This document shows, piece by piece, positions 46,215 through 56,628 of a DNA stretch of 64,000 nucleotides (within the stretch, counting starts at the first letter, position 1; each line of letters begins with the position of its first letter). Source of the stretch: Planomicrobium okeanokoites (GTDB lineage: Bacteria > Bacillota > Bacilli > Bacillales_A > Planococcaceae); NCBI RefSeq assembly GCF_003428875.1, contig NZ_QQRS01000001.1, positions 558,001 to 622,000 on the forward strand, written 5' to 3'. The position numbers and the translations under genes are program-made. The notes beneath the pieces were generated by a model, which worked only from the letters and a program-made list of their open reading frames with translations, ran no database searches and had not been told where the DNA came from.

Positions 46215-46919
46215 CTATTTTACTTTTTTGATCCCCATATGGAGTGCAGCTGCACCGCCGGTATAAGGCTTGTATTTAACTTTTTCAAAGCCGACTTTGA
46301 CAAACAGTTTCGCCAATTGTTTCATGCCAGGGAATTCTTTTGCGGATTCCTGGAGCCAGGAATATTCCTTATAGCTCTTAGCGAAAAGTTTTCCGAAAAC
46401 AGGCATGACAAAACGGAAATAGAATCGGAAAAACGGTTTGAAAAGAAGGCTTTCCGGCTGGGAGGTCTCAAGACAGGCAATCATGCCACCAGGTTTGAGG
46501 ACCCTATGCATCTCAGATAAAACCTGTTCGTAATCGGGGACATTGCGTAATCCGAAACCGATTGTCGCAAAATCAAAAGAGTTGTCTGGGTACGGCAAAG
46601 ACATTGCGTTCCCCTGCACCAATTCAACCTGCGGCAAATGCCTCGTCTTTTCAACACCGACGTTCAGCATATTCTGGCTGAAGTCCAATCCTACCACACG
46701 GCCATTGCCCCCAGCCGCTTCGGCAAGTGCAATGGTCCAATCAGCCGTCCCGCAGCATACATCAATTGCAGAAGCACCAGGTGTCACCTGCATTTTATGC
46801 ATTGTATCCTTACGCCATTTATTGTGCTGCTGAAAACTGATGACCGAATTCATCTGGTCATAATTACCGGAAATCTTTTCAAATACTTCGTGTACACGCT
46901 GTTCTTTTGTTTTTGGCAT
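46215..46919 (-). CDS. menG: Demethylmenaquinone methyltransferase MenG (UbiE)
   Basis: 234 residues from ATG 46919, preferred over 46928 because AAGG lies 9 bases ahead and the N-terminus ([16 protein letters not shown]) aligns with known members. SAM motif VCCGTADWT and family signatures [10 protein letters not shown] and [14 protein letters not shown]. Last step of menaquinone synthesis. The upstream hepS stop lies between the two candidate starts. Confidence 0.95.
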   Translation of the reverse strand: MPKTKEQRVHEVFEKISGNYDQMNSVISFQQHNKWRKDTMHKMQVTPGASAIDVCCGTADWTIALAEAAGGNGRVVGLDFSQNMLNVGVEKTRHLPQVELVQGNAMSLPYPDNSFDFATIGFGLRNVPDYEQVLSEMHRVLKPGGMIACLETSQPESLLFKPFFRFYFRFVMPVFGKLFAKSYKEYSWLQESAKEFPGMKQLAKLFVKVGFEKVKYKPYTGGAAALHMGIKKVK

Positions 46920-46924
46920 TTCAG

Positions 46925-47701
46925 TCATCCTTCTCGGGTAAGCTGTTCAGCTAAGTGCTGATGCGGTGTAATTTGATGAAGCATAAAATTTTTCAGGCCG
47001 AAGTCCATGGGATGGGCATCCAACACCTTTGTCAACTCGGCATGTGATGCATCCAGTTTATCCAATAGCCAGCGTTCTGAGTATAGCGGCAATGGCAGAG
47101 CATGATTCAACTTGCGCAGGATATTTGTTTCAACGCCATTCCGGTAAGCATCCAGCTGGTTGGAGAAATGGACATACTCCAAAGCCGGCTTGGAAATGGC
47201 CCTGTACTGAGAGAAACCATAGAAATTATAAAAAATGTTCAGCAACTCGGTTTCGATGACTTCAGCAGCCGCTTCAACACCTGAAGCGGGCATGATGGTT
47301 TTTTCGTACAGTGATGCTTTTTTCTCGCTTACACCGATGATCCCGCTGGCCAATAATTGAATCAGCTTGATATTATTCGTATTGCTTAGCATTTGATAGT
47401 AGATGCCGCTGTAAAAATCTCCGGCCAGTACAGTCAGCTGCTGGCTTTTGCTTATCGGCGAGTCTTCCTCGACCTGATCGTGGGCATGTAAAGCAGCGTA
47501 GACGATAGCTACTGTTTTAGCAGAATCCTCAATGTCATTCGACCATTGTTTTCCATCAAAAAAAGGCAATAGTAAAAAGAACAAACGCGCCCGTTCAATT
47601 GATGGGCCGGCTGTATATTTATCAAGTGTCCTCTGATGCAGCGCCTGCAGGACATCGATTTCCATTGATGTTATTTTCGAATGTATTTGTAGGTCATTCA
47701 T
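46925..47701 (-). CDS. hepS: Heptaprenyl diphosphate synthase component I HepS
   Basis: 258 residues, all-helical. It lacks Asp-rich motifs, as expected of the non-catalytic small subunit that sets product length. Recognised by position before menG/hepT and by segments such as [22 protein letters not shown] 8 bases before ATG. Confidence 0.9.
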   Translation of the reverse strand: MNDLQIHSKITSMEIDVLQALHQRTLDKYTAGPSIERARLFFLLLPFFDGKQWSNDIEDSAKTVAIVYAALHAHDQVEEDSPISKSQQLTVLAGDFYSGIYYQMLSNTNNIKLIQLLASGIIGVSEKKASLYEKTIMPASGVEAAAEVIETELLNIFYNFYGFSQYRAISKPALEYVHFSNQLDAYRNGVETNILRKLNHALPLPLYSERWLLDKLDASHAELTKVLDAHPMDFGLKNFMLHQITPHQHLAEQLTREG

Positions 47702-47789
47702 ACCGCGTGCTCCATTCGTGATTTAGCAATTCTACATAAGTTCTACATAAGTATAACACAGCAACTAATGTGGCTTCATCCATTTGGTC

Positions 47790-48011
47790 CTATTTCTTGG
47801 TTTCACTTTCGACTACGCCATGGGCAGAATGGATTTCAGCTTTGCCGCGTATTTTCATAGCAGAAGTATGTTCAGTGAATTGGGCGATCATCACTTCGCC
47901 TTTATCGAGTTTTTCAGTATGATGGAATTTAGTATCATTGCCGCGAGTCAATCCTATGACATTAACACCGTCTTCTTGAGCCCGAATTACAATATATTCA
48001 GTTTGTGCCAT
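47790..48011 (-). CDS. mtrB: trp RNA-binding attenuation protein TRAP (MtrB)
   Basis: 73 residues. Tryptophan- and RNA-contact residues are recognisable: [26 protein letters not shown] and [14 protein letters not shown]. An 11-mer that, with tryptophan, binds GAG/UAG repeats and stops trp transcription/translation. It follows folE by 23 bases. No trp operon is in the window, so its targets are elsewhere. Confidence 0.95.
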   Translation of the reverse strand: MAQTEYIVIRAQEDGVNVIGLTRGNDTKFHHTEKLDKGEVMIAQFTEHTSAMKIRGKAEIHSAHGVVESETKK

Positions 48012-48034
48012 GTTCCCGCCTGCTTTCCAGTATT

Positions 48035-48619
48035 TTAATTTTTAGTAATGTAAGTAATGACTTCAGAACGCTTGATAGCGTCCGTCTCAAGTATGCCGCG
48101 AGCTACCGCAGTTACAGTGGTCGCCCCAGGCTTTTTAATACCGCGCATCGTCATGCACATATGTTCCGCTTCAACCATGACAAATACTCCATGCGGGTTC
48201 AGCGTTTCCATCATTGAATCGGCGATAGTGGAAGTGATCCGTTCCTGAAGCTGTGGACGTTTCGCAACGGTCTCCACTGCCCGGGCCAATTTGCTTAACC
48301 CTGTCACAACACCATCCCTTGGAATATAGGCGATGTGAGCTTTGCCAAAGAAAGGCACCAAATGGTGTTCGCACATCGAATAAAACGGAATATCTTTTAC
48401 CAGAACCAGTTCTTCGTGCCCTTCGTGGAATACAGTCTTAAAATATTCCTTTGGATCTTCTTTCAAGCCAGAAAAGACTTCTGCGTACATTTTTGCCACG
48501 CGCTTAGGTGTGTCATGCAAACCTTCACGGGTTACATCTTCTCCGACCGCTTCCAAGATCATCGAAACAGCTTCTTCAATTTTTTCAAGGTCTACATTCT
48601 GCAATTCCGTATCGGTCAC
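48035..48619 (-). CDS. folE: GTP cyclohydrolase I FolE
   Basis: 194 residues; GTG start at 48619 with a perfect AGGAGG 7 bases upstream (an ATG at 48679 lacks a site). Zinc and active-site residues Cys83, His85, His86 ([14 protein letters not shown]), SKLARAVE and HMCMTMRG. First step of folate synthesis. folE-mtrB is the conserved pair. Confidence 0.95.
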   Translation of the reverse strand: MTDTELQNVDLEKIEEAVSMILEAVGEDVTREGLHDTPKRVAKMYAEVFSGLKEDPKEYFKTVFHEGHEELVLVKDIPFYSMCEHHLVPFFGKAHIAYIPRDGVVTGLSKLARAVETVAKRPQLQERITSTIADSMMETLNPHGVFVMVEAEHMCMTMRGIKKPGATTVTAVARGILETDAIKRSEVITYITKN

Positions 48620-48638
48620 AATGGTTCCTCCTGTAAAA

Positions 48639-48656
48639 GATGAATTCAAATTCATC
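48639..48656 (-). promoter_or_regulatory. Palindrome at the predicted folE transcription start
   Basis: GATGAATT-TG-AATTCATC, a perfect 8-2-8 inverted repeat between the folE -10 and its SD. It covers the expected start point, so it could be an operator or a 5' mRNA hairpin next to the ribosome site. Confidence 0.45.
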
Positions 48657-48659
48657 CAT

Positions 48660-48688
48660 GTTTTATGTAATTTCATCATTTATGTCAA
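48660..48688 (-). promoter_or_regulatory. folE-mtrB promoter
   Basis: Perfect -35 TTGACA (48688-48683), a 17-bp spacer and -10 TAAAAC (48665-48660). Confidence 0.7.
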
Positions 48689-49000
48689 ATAATCAACGCT
48701 TAGGTCCAATCAATGATAAGGTTCATTTTGATAGGAAAAGGTCCCGGAAAATCCACACTGCAACCTCATCCATCTTAGCATAAGAATCTTAGCATAATAG
48801 CGGGTGTTTCGCAAAATTAGCGCTTATGCGGTAAAAGGCGAAATCCGCAGCTTTCAGCTTGTTTGAACTGTTGGAAAGAGGTCTGGAATGCTGTCTGCAT
48901 AACACTTGCAAACTATGAACTCCGGTATAGCAAGTATGGGAAGAATCAATTGAGTATAATTTGCCATAAAAAATACATAAAATACTCTTCCTACAAGAAA
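48689..49000. other. 312-bp gap between the folE promoter and the hbs terminator
   Basis: No convincing gene. It holds a 12-bp direct repeat (ATCTTAGCATAA at 48772-48783 and 48786-48797) and AT-rich sequence. A 61-codon minus-strand frame (48854-49039) runs across the hbs terminator and is not called. Confidence 0.6.
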
Positions 49001-49042
49001 AGAATGGCTCCAGCGGAATACTGATTCCGTCGGAGCCATTCT
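49001..49042 (-). terminator. Terminator after hbs
   Basis: Outer stem AGAATGGCTCC/GGAGCCATTCT with an inner CGGAAT-ACTG-ATTCCG hairpin, then TTTTCTTG on the minus strand, 17 bases past the stop. Confidence 0.93.
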
Positions 49043-49059
49043 ATGTACAGCACTGTAGC

Positions 49060-49332
49060 TTATTTCACCGCGTCTTTAAGCGCTTTACCTGGCTTAAATG
49101 CAGGGACTTTGCTAGCAGCGATTTCGATTTCAGCACCAGTTTGTGGGTTGCGTCCTTTACGGGCTGCGCGTTCACGTACCTCGAAGTTACCGAAACCGAT
49201 CAACTGTACTTTATCACCTTTAGTTAATGCGCCTTGAATCGCTTCAAAAGCTGCGTCTACTGCTTTAGCAGCATCTTTACGGGAAAGCTCAGCTGATTCA
49301 GCAACAGAGTTCACTAATTCTGTCTTGTTCAT
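49060..49332 (-). CDS. hbs: DNA-binding protein HU
   Basis: 90 residues from ATG 49332 (SD AGGAGGTG). Classic [35 protein letters not shown] arm with the intercalating Pro, and [15 protein letters not shown]. Nucleoid architecture. Single gene. In B. subtilis spoIVA lies upstream; here yphF is the next gene. Confidence 0.97.
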   Translation of the reverse strand: MNKTELVNSVAESAELSRKDAAKAVDAAFEAIQGALTKGDKVQLIGFGNFEVRERAARKGRNPQTGAEIEIAASKVPAFKPGKALKDAVK

Positions 49333-49462
49333 GCTATTCACCTCCTCTCAAAGGGGATGTTTACCATCAATCCTGTAAAAAGAGTATCACATCGAAAAAC
49401 GCATAGCAACCACTAATACCGCGGTTTCAGCAGTTTCAGGCCAAATACTGACAAAATATTCT

Positions 49463-49507
49463 AAAAAGAATGGTTTTCTACTAAAAACATCGTTAAAACA
49501 CCATTCT
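49463..49507 (-). terminator. Terminator after yphF
   Basis: AAGAATGGT...ACCATTCTT stem extended by A-T pairs, directly after the yphF stop, with TTTTTAG on the minus strand. Confidence 0.75.
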
Positions 49508-50218
49508 TTATTCATTCAGAAATATTGGCTCCCTGTTTTCATCGATGGTGTATGGCAATGAATAAGCCGGCAATACTGCATTATCTTCATATAAAAGAAA
49601 TCGAATATCCTCACCCTGCTGCAATTCCCCTTCATATTCCTGAAGTGCTGTATATAGATCCATGGAATAATCGACGTAAACCATACCGCGCCCAGTAATG
49701 ACTAGAGGAAGATTTCTTCCGCTATATGGACTGACCACAGTCGGCTCTTCGTTGAATCCCATTGCCTCATGATTGAATTTATACACATTGTCCGCAACGA
49801 TCTCCGATATAGGCGCTTGGCCTCCGTTAGCGCTTTTTCTGACATTAACGGCGCGAATCGTTTCAGCCATGCGCAAATCCACTAATTTAACTGTAGGGTT
49901 TTCGTCGACATCCATCAATACATATTGAAAAATCCCTCCTGTTTCAAACGCGTTGGTAGGAATCTCCGCCATATAATCCGGCACTATTTTACTGAAATCG
50001 ACCGGATATTTGATGAATTGATCTACATCCATATCCCTCGTCTTGATCGGCAGTAAGCCTCCGCTGGTGTTACGATACTGATTCACAGCGTTTTGTACAG
50101 AAATCAATTGGTCTTCGTAAGGGATCTGATTTTCCGCACGTTCACTTTCCGGGAACATGCAAGCACTCAAGAGTAATGCAGTGGAAATAAAGAGCAGAAA
50201 AAGTATTGTCTTTTTCAT
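49508..50218 (-). CDS. yphF: YphF family lipoprotein
   Basis: 236 residues from ATG 50218 (SD GAGGTG). Signal peptide II MKKTILFLLFISTALLLSAC with lipidated Cys20. The mature domain has no catalytic motif I know. Conserved next to yphE and gpsA. Function unknown; located on the outer face of the membrane. Confidence 0.85.
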   Translation of the reverse strand: MKKTILFLLFISTALLLSACMFPESERAENQIPYEDQLISVQNAVNQYRNTSGGLLPIKTRDMDVDQFIKYPVDFSKIVPDYMAEIPTNAFETGGIFQYVLMDVDENPTVKLVDLRMAETIRAVNVRKSANGGQAPISEIVADNVYKFNHEAMGFNEEPTVVSPYSGRNLPLVITGRGMVYVDYSMDLYTALQEYEGELQQGEDIRFLLYEDNAVLPAYSLPYTIDENREPIFLNE

Positions 50219-50228
50219 ATTTTTCACC

Positions 50229-50432
50229 TCATGCGCCGCCAGTTGGTCCGCTGAAGACCGTGAAAACCATGATGAAGAATCCAAGTATCAGCAGAATATA
50301 TGCAACCAGGGCAAAAATAAATTTAATGATGCCATTATTTAATTTGTATCTGCTTAAGTAAATCATTCCCATTGAGATAATCAAAAAAGCAATCCCGGCA
50401 AATGATACCCACATTTTATCCAAAGAACTCAT
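50229..50432 (-). CDS. yphE: YphE family small membrane protein (DUF2768)
   Basis: 67 residues, two TM helices (about 8-27 and 35-60). SD GAGGCGG before ATG. Ten bases upstream of yphF, so cotranscribed. Function unknown. Confidence 0.85.
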   Translation of the reverse strand: MSSLDKMWVSFAGIAFLIISMGMIYLSRYKLNNGIIKFIFALVAYILLILGFFIMVFTVFSGPTGGA

Positions 50433-50465
50433 AAAACAGCCGCCTCTCGTTCGGTTTCAGACCAT

Positions 50466-50474
50466 AGTATAGCA
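50466..50474 (-). promoter_or_regulatory. Extended -10 promoter of yphE-yphF
   Basis: TGCTATACT on the minus strand, 33 bases before the yphE start. Confidence 0.5.
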
Positions 50475-50558
50475 TATTAAGGACCTTGTTGCCCCTGGAG
50501 AATTTGACAGTGACAGTACAATTTACTGCTTCTGATCGAACCGCACCAATCCATGCCA

Positions 50559-50594
50559 AAAAAAAAGAAGCAGCACATTTGCGCCGCTTCAATA
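50559..50594 (-). terminator. Terminator after gpsA
   Basis: Minus strand GAAGC(GG)CGCA...TGCTGCTTC followed by nine T, 10 bases after the stop. Confidence 0.88.
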
Positions 50595-50600
50595 CCCAGC

Positions 50601-51620
50601 TTAAAGCAAGTCGATCAGGTCTTCCATTTCATTTTTCTTCATTCTGCCCATCAAATGCCCGACCGCTTCATCAGTTGGCACATTCTCGAACAGGACGCTG
50701 TATAGGGCCTCTGTAATCGGCATAGGCACTTCAAAAGCTTTCGCCATTTGATGCGCAGCTTTTGTTGTACGTATCCCTTCGACTACCATGCCCATTTCCT
50801 CCAGCACTTCATCAAGTGATTTGCCTTTTCCAAGCATATTGCCTGCGCGCCAGTTTCTTGAATGCTGGCTTGTACAAGTGACGATCAAATCACCGACACC
50901 AGTCAACCCAGAGAACGTCAACGGCGTCGCGCCCATTTTCACACCCAGACGGGCTATTTCTGCCAGTCCACGCGTCATGATGGCCGCTTTTGCATTGTCC
51001 CCGAGGCCGAGGCCATCGGTAATCCCCACCGCTAACGCGATGATATTCTTCAACGCGCCGCCGATTTCCACACCTATCACATCCGTATTCGTATAGACAC
51101 GGAAATACTGGTTCATGAACATATCCTGAACCCGTTCGGCGGAATGAGTGTTTTCACATGCCGCAGTCACTGTGGTCGGATGCTCGAGCACCACTTCTTC
51201 AGCATGGCTCGGTCCCGACAACACAACAAGATCCTCAATCCATTTTTCCGGAATTTCTTCACGGATCAGCTCACTGACACGTTTCAGGCTATCCGGTTCG
51301 ATGCCTTTGGAAACATGGACAAAAAGTGATGGTTTTTCAATGTATCCAGCGATGTCCGCTGACACTTCACGCATCGCTTTTGTCGGAACCGCCAGAACAT
51401 GAACATCTGCATGCTTCACAGCCTCTTCGATGTTGCTGGTCGCTTTAAGACTGTCAGGAAGCTTGATGCCTTTTAAATATCTTTCATTACTGTGCCTGTT
51501 TATTTCTTCTGCCTGTTCAGCGCGATGTGACCAAAGCAAGATGTCATGGCCATTTTGAGCAAGAACGTAGCTTAGAGCTGTCCCCCAGCTCCCGGCCCCA
51601 TATACAGTAATTTTTTCCAT
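50601..51620 (-). CDS. gpsA: Glycerol-3-phosphate dehydrogenase [NAD(P)+] GpsA
   Basis: 339 residues. GAGSWGTA NAD loop (8-15), VSKGIE, GPSHAEEV, catalytic Lys in GALKNIIALAVGI, GLTGVGDLIVTC. Supplies sn-glycerol-3-phosphate for phospholipids. ATG 51620 has AAAGGTGG 10 bases ahead; a TTG two codons upstream is the alternative. Follows der by 24 bases. Confidence 0.96.
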   Translation of the reverse strand: MEKITVYGAGSWGTALSYVLAQNGHDILLWSHRAEQAEEINRHSNERYLKGIKLPDSLKATSNIEEAVKHADVHVLAVPTKAMREVSADIAGYIEKPSLFVHVSKGIEPDSLKRVSELIREEIPEKWIEDLVVLSGPSHAEEVVLEHPTTVTAACENTHSAERVQDMFMNQYFRVYTNTDVIGVEIGGALKNIIALAVGITDGLGLGDNAKAAIMTRGLAEIARLGVKMGATPLTFSGLTGVGDLIVTCTSQHSRNWRAGNMLGKGKSLDEVLEEMGMVVEGIRTTKAAHQMAKAFEVPMPITEALYSVLFENVPTDEAVGHLMGRMKKNEMEDLIDLL

Positions 51621-51644
51621 AATCAAACTACCACCTTTATCCTA

Positions 51645-52955
51645 TTAAGTGCGGGCACGGGTAATAAGACGGAGGGGTGTGCCTTCAAAATCGAAACTTT
51701 CCCGTATCCTGTTCTGCAGAAATCTTATATAACTGAAATGCATCAATTCCGGTTCATTGACAAATACCACGAAAGTAGGCGGCTGAACTGCCACTTGCGT
51801 CACGTAATATAAGCGCAGTCGCTGTCCTTTATCCGATGGTGCCGGGTTCATCGCCACAGCATCGGCGATGACTTCATTCAGAATGCTCGACTGTATGCGG
51901 CGTGAATGGTTTTCATTCACTTTATTGATGGTTTCAAGTATGCTGTGCACACGTTTGCCGCTGATAGCTGAAACGAACATGATCGGAGCATAATCCAGGA
52001 AAAGGAAATGTTCGCGAATTTTGCGCGTCATTACATTCATCGTTTTTTCATCTTTTTCAATAGCATCCCATTTATTGACGACGATTATTACCGCTTTGCC
52101 AGCTTCATGGGCATATCCCGCAATTTTCTTGTCCTGTTCCTGTATGCCTTCTTCAGCATTCAGGACCACAAGAACAACATCGGATCGTTCAATAGCACGT
52201 AAAGCGCGAAGCACACTGTATTTTTCAGTGGTTTCATAGACTTTCCCTTTTTTGCGCATTCCGGCTGTATCAATGATGACATACGGTTGACCTTCATATT
52301 CATATTGGGTATCAACTGCGTCCCTGGTTGTGCCAGCCACTTCGCTCACAATTACACGTTCTTCCCCAAGGAATGAATTGACCAAAGATGATTTGCCCAC
52401 ATTCGGACGTCCGATCAATGAGAACTTGATAACGTCCTCAGGATAATCCTCTTCGTCTTCCTTAGGGAAATTTTTAGCGACTTCATCCAAGAGATCGCCA
52501 AGACCAAGTCCGTGAGAGCCAGAGATTGCAAAAGGCTCACCCATGCCAAGTGTATAAAAATCGTAAATCATCGATTTCATATCAGGATTATCGATTTTAT
52601 TGACTGCCAAAATGACAGGCTTTTTCGCACGGAACAGGATTTTAGCAACTTGCTCATCCTGGACGGTCACGCCATCCCTGCCGTTGACCAGAAAAATGAT
52701 TACATCGGCTTCGTCCATGGCAATCTCTGCCTGCTGCCGAATTTGTTCAAGAAACGGTTCGTCCCGGAGGTCGATCCCGCCTGTATCGATTATATTGAAT
52801 TCATGTGTCAGCCAATCTGCAGAACTGTAAATACGGTCACGCGTCACTCCTGGAATATCTTCCACGATGGAAACGCGTTCTCCTACTATACGATTAAAAA
52901 TCGTAGACTTACCTACGTTCGGCCGGCCGACTATTGCTACTACCGGTTTTGACAT
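51645..52955 (-). CDS. der: Ribosome biogenesis GTPase Der (EngA)
   Basis: 436 residues with two tandem G domains, each GRPNVGKS (10-17 and ~183), DTGG/DTAG, NKID/NKWD, and a C-terminal KH-like domain. Needed for 50S assembly. A -10 TATAAT lies at 52993-52988. yphA and the spore-envelope gene seaA, which I recall between der and fni in B. subtilis, are absent. Confidence 0.97.
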   Translation of the reverse strand: MSKPVVAIVGRPNVGKSTIFNRIVGERVSIVEDIPGVTRDRIYSSADWLTHEFNIIDTGGIDLRDEPFLEQIRQQAEIAMDEADVIIFLVNGRDGVTVQDEQVAKILFRAKKPVILAVNKIDNPDMKSMIYDFYTLGMGEPFAISGSHGLGLGDLLDEVAKNFPKEDEEDYPEDVIKFSLIGRPNVGKSSLVNSFLGEERVIVSEVAGTTRDAVDTQYEYEGQPYVIIDTAGMRKKGKVYETTEKYSVLRALRAIERSDVVLVVLNAEEGIQEQDKKIAGYAHEAGKAVIIVVNKWDAIEKDEKTMNVMTRKIREHFLFLDYAPIMFVSAISGKRVHSILETINKVNENHSRRIQSSILNEVIADAVAMNPAPSDKGQRLRLYYVTQVAVQPPTFVVFVNEPELMHFSYIRFLQNRIRESFDFEGTPLRLITRART

Positions 52956-53049
52956 AATAATTTCATCCTTCCACTTCTAATATACCTATTATACACGAAA
53001 AAGAGGACGGCATCGTGTAAATGTCCATCCCCCTCCAATGGTGCAATAT

Positions 53050-54105
53050 TCAGTTTTTCACAGGATTTGCAAAAACAGCCGGATCAAAGCCCCTCGCAAT
53101 CAGATAATTGCCCAAATTACCGGAAATCACAATCGGACATCGCTGAAGATCACGGATATTGCCAGCACCGAGTGCCGTCATCATCATCGCCAGATCTTCA
53201 TGCAGCTCGAAGACGCTCTCGATCAGTTTTGATTCACCTTCATCGATCGCAGTCTTTAAAAAAGAGCCCGCCAGACCCGCTGCATCCGCTCCGAGCACAA
53301 ATGACTTAATGATATCCTGGGCATTTTTAATTCCGCCTGAAGCTAAAACGATGCCATTGAAAGCTTTTTTGACTTCGATAATAGCCGCGGCTGTCGGAAT
53401 GCCCCATTCCTGAAAATAATCCAGCTTTTTCGCGCGGCGCTCGTTTTCGATTTTCGCGAAATTCGTCCCGCCGTATCCGCTTGCATCGATGGCAGCTACC
53501 TTGGTGCCGGCCAACTTCAGAGCCGTTTCATATGAAATTCCAAATCCCGTTTCTTTAACAATGACCGGCACTGGAAGAGATTCTGAAATATGGTGAATTC
53601 TTTCAAGCGCACCTTTAAAATCACGGTCACCTTCAGGCATCGTCAGCTCCTGCACCACATTCAAGTGAATCTGGAGAGCGTCCGCTTCAATGATTTCTAC
53701 AGCCTCCATAGCTTGGTCAAAGGTCGCTTCACTGCCGAGATTCGAAAATATGATGCCGTCCGGATTCTCTTTTCGAACGACTTTGAATGACGGCCTTTCA
53801 GAACGGTCCTTTATCGCTGACATTTGAGATCCGACTGCCATAGCCATTCCTGTTTCCTTCGCCACTCTGGCGAGCATACCATTGAGTTTTTCTGTATGAT
53901 CTCCGCCGCCGCCTGTCATAGCATTAATAAAAACAGGTGATTTTAAATTCAAATCACCTGTTTTTGGACGCAAATCGATATCTTCTACTCCAAGACCGGG
54001 TAATGCCTGATGGACAAAACGAATGTCTTCAAACATTGTCCCCGCTCCTTGGCCAGCAGTCAAAGCATAATTGATATGATCCATCTTGCGTTGAGCCCTC
54101 GACAT
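53050..54105 (-). CDS. fni: Type 2 isopentenyl-diphosphate isomerase Fni
   Basis: 351 residues, FMN-dependent TIM barrel: FINAMTGGGG, IIFSNLGSEA, HLNVVQELTMPEGDRDF, VKETGFGIS, DASGYGGTNFA, ASGGIKNAQD. Interconverts IPP and DMAPP for the heptaprenyl and other chains. ATG directly follows the ypfD stop, so translation is coupled; its own SD (AAGGG) is distant. Confidence 0.95.
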   Translation of the reverse strand: MSRAQRKMDHINYALTAGQGAGTMFEDIRFVHQALPGLGVEDIDLRPKTGDLNLKSPVFINAMTGGGGDHTEKLNGMLARVAKETGMAMAVGSQMSAIKDRSERPSFKVVRKENPDGIIFSNLGSEATFDQAMEAVEIIEADALQIHLNVVQELTMPEGDRDFKGALERIHHISESLPVPVIVKETGFGISYETALKLAGTKVAAIDASGYGGTNFAKIENERRAKKLDYFQEWGIPTAAAIIEVKKAFNGIVLASGGIKNAQDIIKSFVLGADAAGLAGSFLKTAIDEGESKLIESVFELHEDLAMMMTALGAGNIRDLQRCPIVISGNLGNYLIARGFDPAVFANPVKN

Positions 54106-55251
54106 TTACTCGGATTTGAACCCTTTCAATTTATCGCCGATGACATCACTGATGGAGAAGCCGCTGGATTCTTCAGGAATATCATAATCAGAGAAATCCT
54201 GTTCGCCTTCTTTTTCCTGAAGTTCCTTGATGCTTAATGACGGGCGTTTATCTTCTTTATTGACATCAAGGACTTTCACTTGAACTTCGTCACCTTCACT
54301 GATCACTTCGTTAGGTGTCGCAATGTGTTTATGGGCAATCTGTGAGATGTGCACGAGACCTTCAACACCCGGCAACACTTCAACAAATGCCCCATAGCTT
54401 ACAAGGCGTTTAACTTTTCCGGTGTGAACAGAACCTTTTGGCGCTTTCTCTTCAATGGAATCCCATGGTCCAGGCAGTGTATCTTTGATGGAAAGCGAAA
54501 TCCGTTCAGCATCACGATCAACTGAAAGTACTTTAACCTTCACTTCCTGTCCTTCTGTCACCGCATCAGATACCTGGTCGATATGTTCATGGGAAAGCTG
54601 GGAAATGTGGACAAGGCCATCCACTCCTCCGATATCAACAAAGGCACCGAAAGATGCAATACGCTGCACTTTACCTTCAATCACATCGCCTGGATGGATA
54701 TTTTCCATCACTTCCACTTTGTGCGATTCTTTCTCTTTCTCGACCACTGCGCGGTGAGAAAGTATCAGACGATTATTTTCTTTTTCCATCTCAACTATTT
54801 TAAAAGTCATGACTCTGCCTTTATAATCTTCGAATGATTCCACAAAATAATCTTCGACAAGGGAAGCCGGCACAAATCCGCGGACGCCAAGGTCAACAAC
54901 CAGTCCGCCTTTGACCACATCTTTAACTTCCGCTTCGATGATTTCACCCGAATTGAATTTTTCTTCTAATTTATCCCATGCTTGTTCGGCATCCACTTTT
55001 CGTTTGGATAAAACAAAGTTCTCGTCTTCCACTTTTGTAATCACCAGATCAAGAATATCTCCCACTTGTACGGAATCTGATGCTTTTTCAATATGGAGGC
55101 TCGATAACTCACTGATTGGAATAACCCCATCAAAAGGAGCACCTTCGATTGTAACTGTTACTGCTTTCTCTTCGATTTTAGCAACTGTACCTTTAACGTG
55201 ATCTCCAGTTTGGAACCCATTGTTTTCCATCATGTTCATTTCCTCAGACAT
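54106..55251 (-). CDS. ypfD: S1-domain protein YpfD (ribosomal protein S1 homologue)
   Basis: 381 residues, four S1 RNA-binding domains at about 16-84, 101-166, 187-256 and 273-342, the third and fourth with [17 protein letters not shown] and GLVHISQ. Shorter than Gram-negative S1 (six domains). SD AAGGAGGG. Role in Firmicutes is not settled. Cotranscribed with fni. Confidence 0.94.
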   Translation of the reverse strand: MSEEMNMMENNGFQTGDHVKGTVAKIEEKAVTVTIEGAPFDGVIPISELSSLHIEKASDSVQVGDILDLVITKVEDENFVLSKRKVDAEQAWDKLEEKFNSGEIIEAEVKDVVKGGLVVDLGVRGFVPASLVEDYFVESFEDYKGRVMTFKIVEMEKENNRLILSHRAVVEKEKESHKVEVMENIHPGDVIEGKVQRIASFGAFVDIGGVDGLVHISQLSHEHIDQVSDAVTEGQEVKVKVLSVDRDAERISLSIKDTLPGPWDSIEEKAPKGSVHTGKVKRLVSYGAFVEVLPGVEGLVHISQIAHKHIATPNEVISEGDEVQVKVLDVNKEDKRPSLSIKELQEKEGEQDFSDYDIPEESSGFSISDVIGDKLKGFKSE

Positions 55252-55323
55252 AAGTAGCCCTCCTTCACAAACTATCCAACTTCTATTTTATTCGAATTCT
55301 CTAATAAAAACAAAAATTATCCC

Positions 55324-55911
55324 TTATTTTTCCGAGTTTTCGTCCAGAAGTTTTTGGATGCTCTCCATGATGACCGACGTTACTTCTTCCGCTGATGCTT
55401 TCCGTTCACGGTAAGGAGCCATCAGAACAGGCTCTCCGTAGACGACTTTCACTTTTCGGAAAGGCTTATAGGGACCAATGATAGCACATGGCATGACATC
55501 AGCATCCCCTCTCAAAGCGAAAAACCCGGCTCCACTCAACCCTTTTTTCAAAACGCCGTCAGTAGATCGCGTACCTTCAGGGAATAGTCCTACAACATCC
55601 CCGTTTTTCAAAATCCTCAAAGCACTGCGCAGCGCTTCCCTGTCACTCATCCCACGTTTCACTGGGAATGCATTGACTTGGGGAAGGATACGACCGAGCA
55701 CCGGCACTTTGAACAGTTCTTCTTTTGCCATGAAGTGGACGGTACGCGGCGAAGTCATTCCGACTACCGGCGGATCCAGTGCATGTATATGATTGGAACA
55801 CAATAAAATCCCACCCTGATCCGGGAATTTCTCTGTTCCTGTCACTTCAAACCGATAAAGCGGGGTTAATGCCGTCTTGACCAAAGCTTTGCCGAATGTA
55901 TATAAATTCAC
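55324..55911 (-). CDS. plsC: 1-acyl-sn-glycerol-3-phosphate acyltransferase PlsC
   Basis: 195 residues. Acyltransferase blocks NHIHALDPP (40-48, H-x4-D), FPVKRG and FPEGTRS (110-116). Makes phosphatidic acid at the inner membrane face. GTG start just after the cmk stop, with AAAGG ahead. Confidence 0.93.
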   Translation of the reverse strand: MNLYTFGKALVKTALTPLYRFEVTGTEKFPDQGGILLCSNHIHALDPPVVGMTSPRTVHFMAKEELFKVPVLGRILPQVNAFPVKRGMSDREALRSALRILKNGDVVGLFPEGTRSTDGVLKKGLSGAGFFALRGDADVMPCAIIGPYKPFRKVKVVYGEPVLMAPYRERKASAEEVTSVIMESIQKLLDENSEK

Positions 55912-55912
55912 G

Positions 55913-56587
55913 TCAGTCCAACCTTTCTTCCGCTAATTTTAGAATTTCGGATGCGGCGTCGACAATAGATAAATTCGTTGTATCGAGATAAAGCGCATCC
56001 TGTGCCTGACGCAGTGGGGATACTTCCCTTTCGCTGTCCATTTTGTCCCGCGCGGCAATCTCTTTTTGCAGATCATCCAGCGGCGTATCGATTCCTCTTT
56101 TTTTGTTCTCTTCAAAACGGCGCCGCGCACGTTCTTCAACAGTCGCAGACATGAAAACTTTCAGCTCGGCATTCGGCAGTACCTGAGTGCCGATATCACG
56201 TCCATCCATCACCACACCTCTGCCGGAAGCCAGTATCTGCTGCAGCTTCACCATCTGTTTTCGTACGGATTCATGTGCTGCCATCATAGAGACGGAATTC
56301 GTCACATTTTGTGACCGGATGTCTTCTGTCACATTTTTTCCATCCAAAAAGACCAATTGACCATCTTGTGAAGGCTGCAGGTCTATCCGTGTATCTGCAA
56401 GCAGGCGCCCAGCCTCTTCACCGCTCTCTAAATTGATGCCTTCCCGTATAGCCTTTAATGTAATAGCACGGTACATTGCGCCTGTATCGATATAAATATA
56501 GCCTAATTTCTCAGCTACGATTTTTGCGATTGTGCTCTTGCCTGCAGCAGCAGGACCATCGAGCGCTATTTGGATTGATTTCGTCAA
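55913..56587 (-). CDS. cmk: Cytidylate kinase
   Basis: 224 residues from TTG 56587, chosen because GAGGTG lies 7 bases ahead and the N-terminus (TKSIQIALDGPAAAGKST) fits the family; the frame is open 27 bases further. P-loop GPAAAGKST (11-19), DTGAMYRA, VMDGRDIGTQV and RDKMDSER. Phosphorylates CMP/dCMP. cmk-plsC-ypfD-fni form a run with short gaps. Confidence 0.95.
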   Translation of the reverse strand: MTKSIQIALDGPAAAGKSTIAKIVAEKLGYIYIDTGAMYRAITLKAIREGINLESGEEAGRLLADTRIDLQPSQDGQLVFLDGKNVTEDIRSQNVTNSVSMMAAHESVRKQMVKLQQILASGRGVVMDGRDIGTQVLPNAELKVFMSATVEERARRRFEENKKRGIDTPLDDLQKEIAARDKMDSEREVSPLRQAQDALYLDTTNLSIVDAASEILKLAEERLD

Positions 56588-56628
56588 AAAAGTCACCTCA
56601 TCGTATGTATTCAAGTTATTTTAACACA

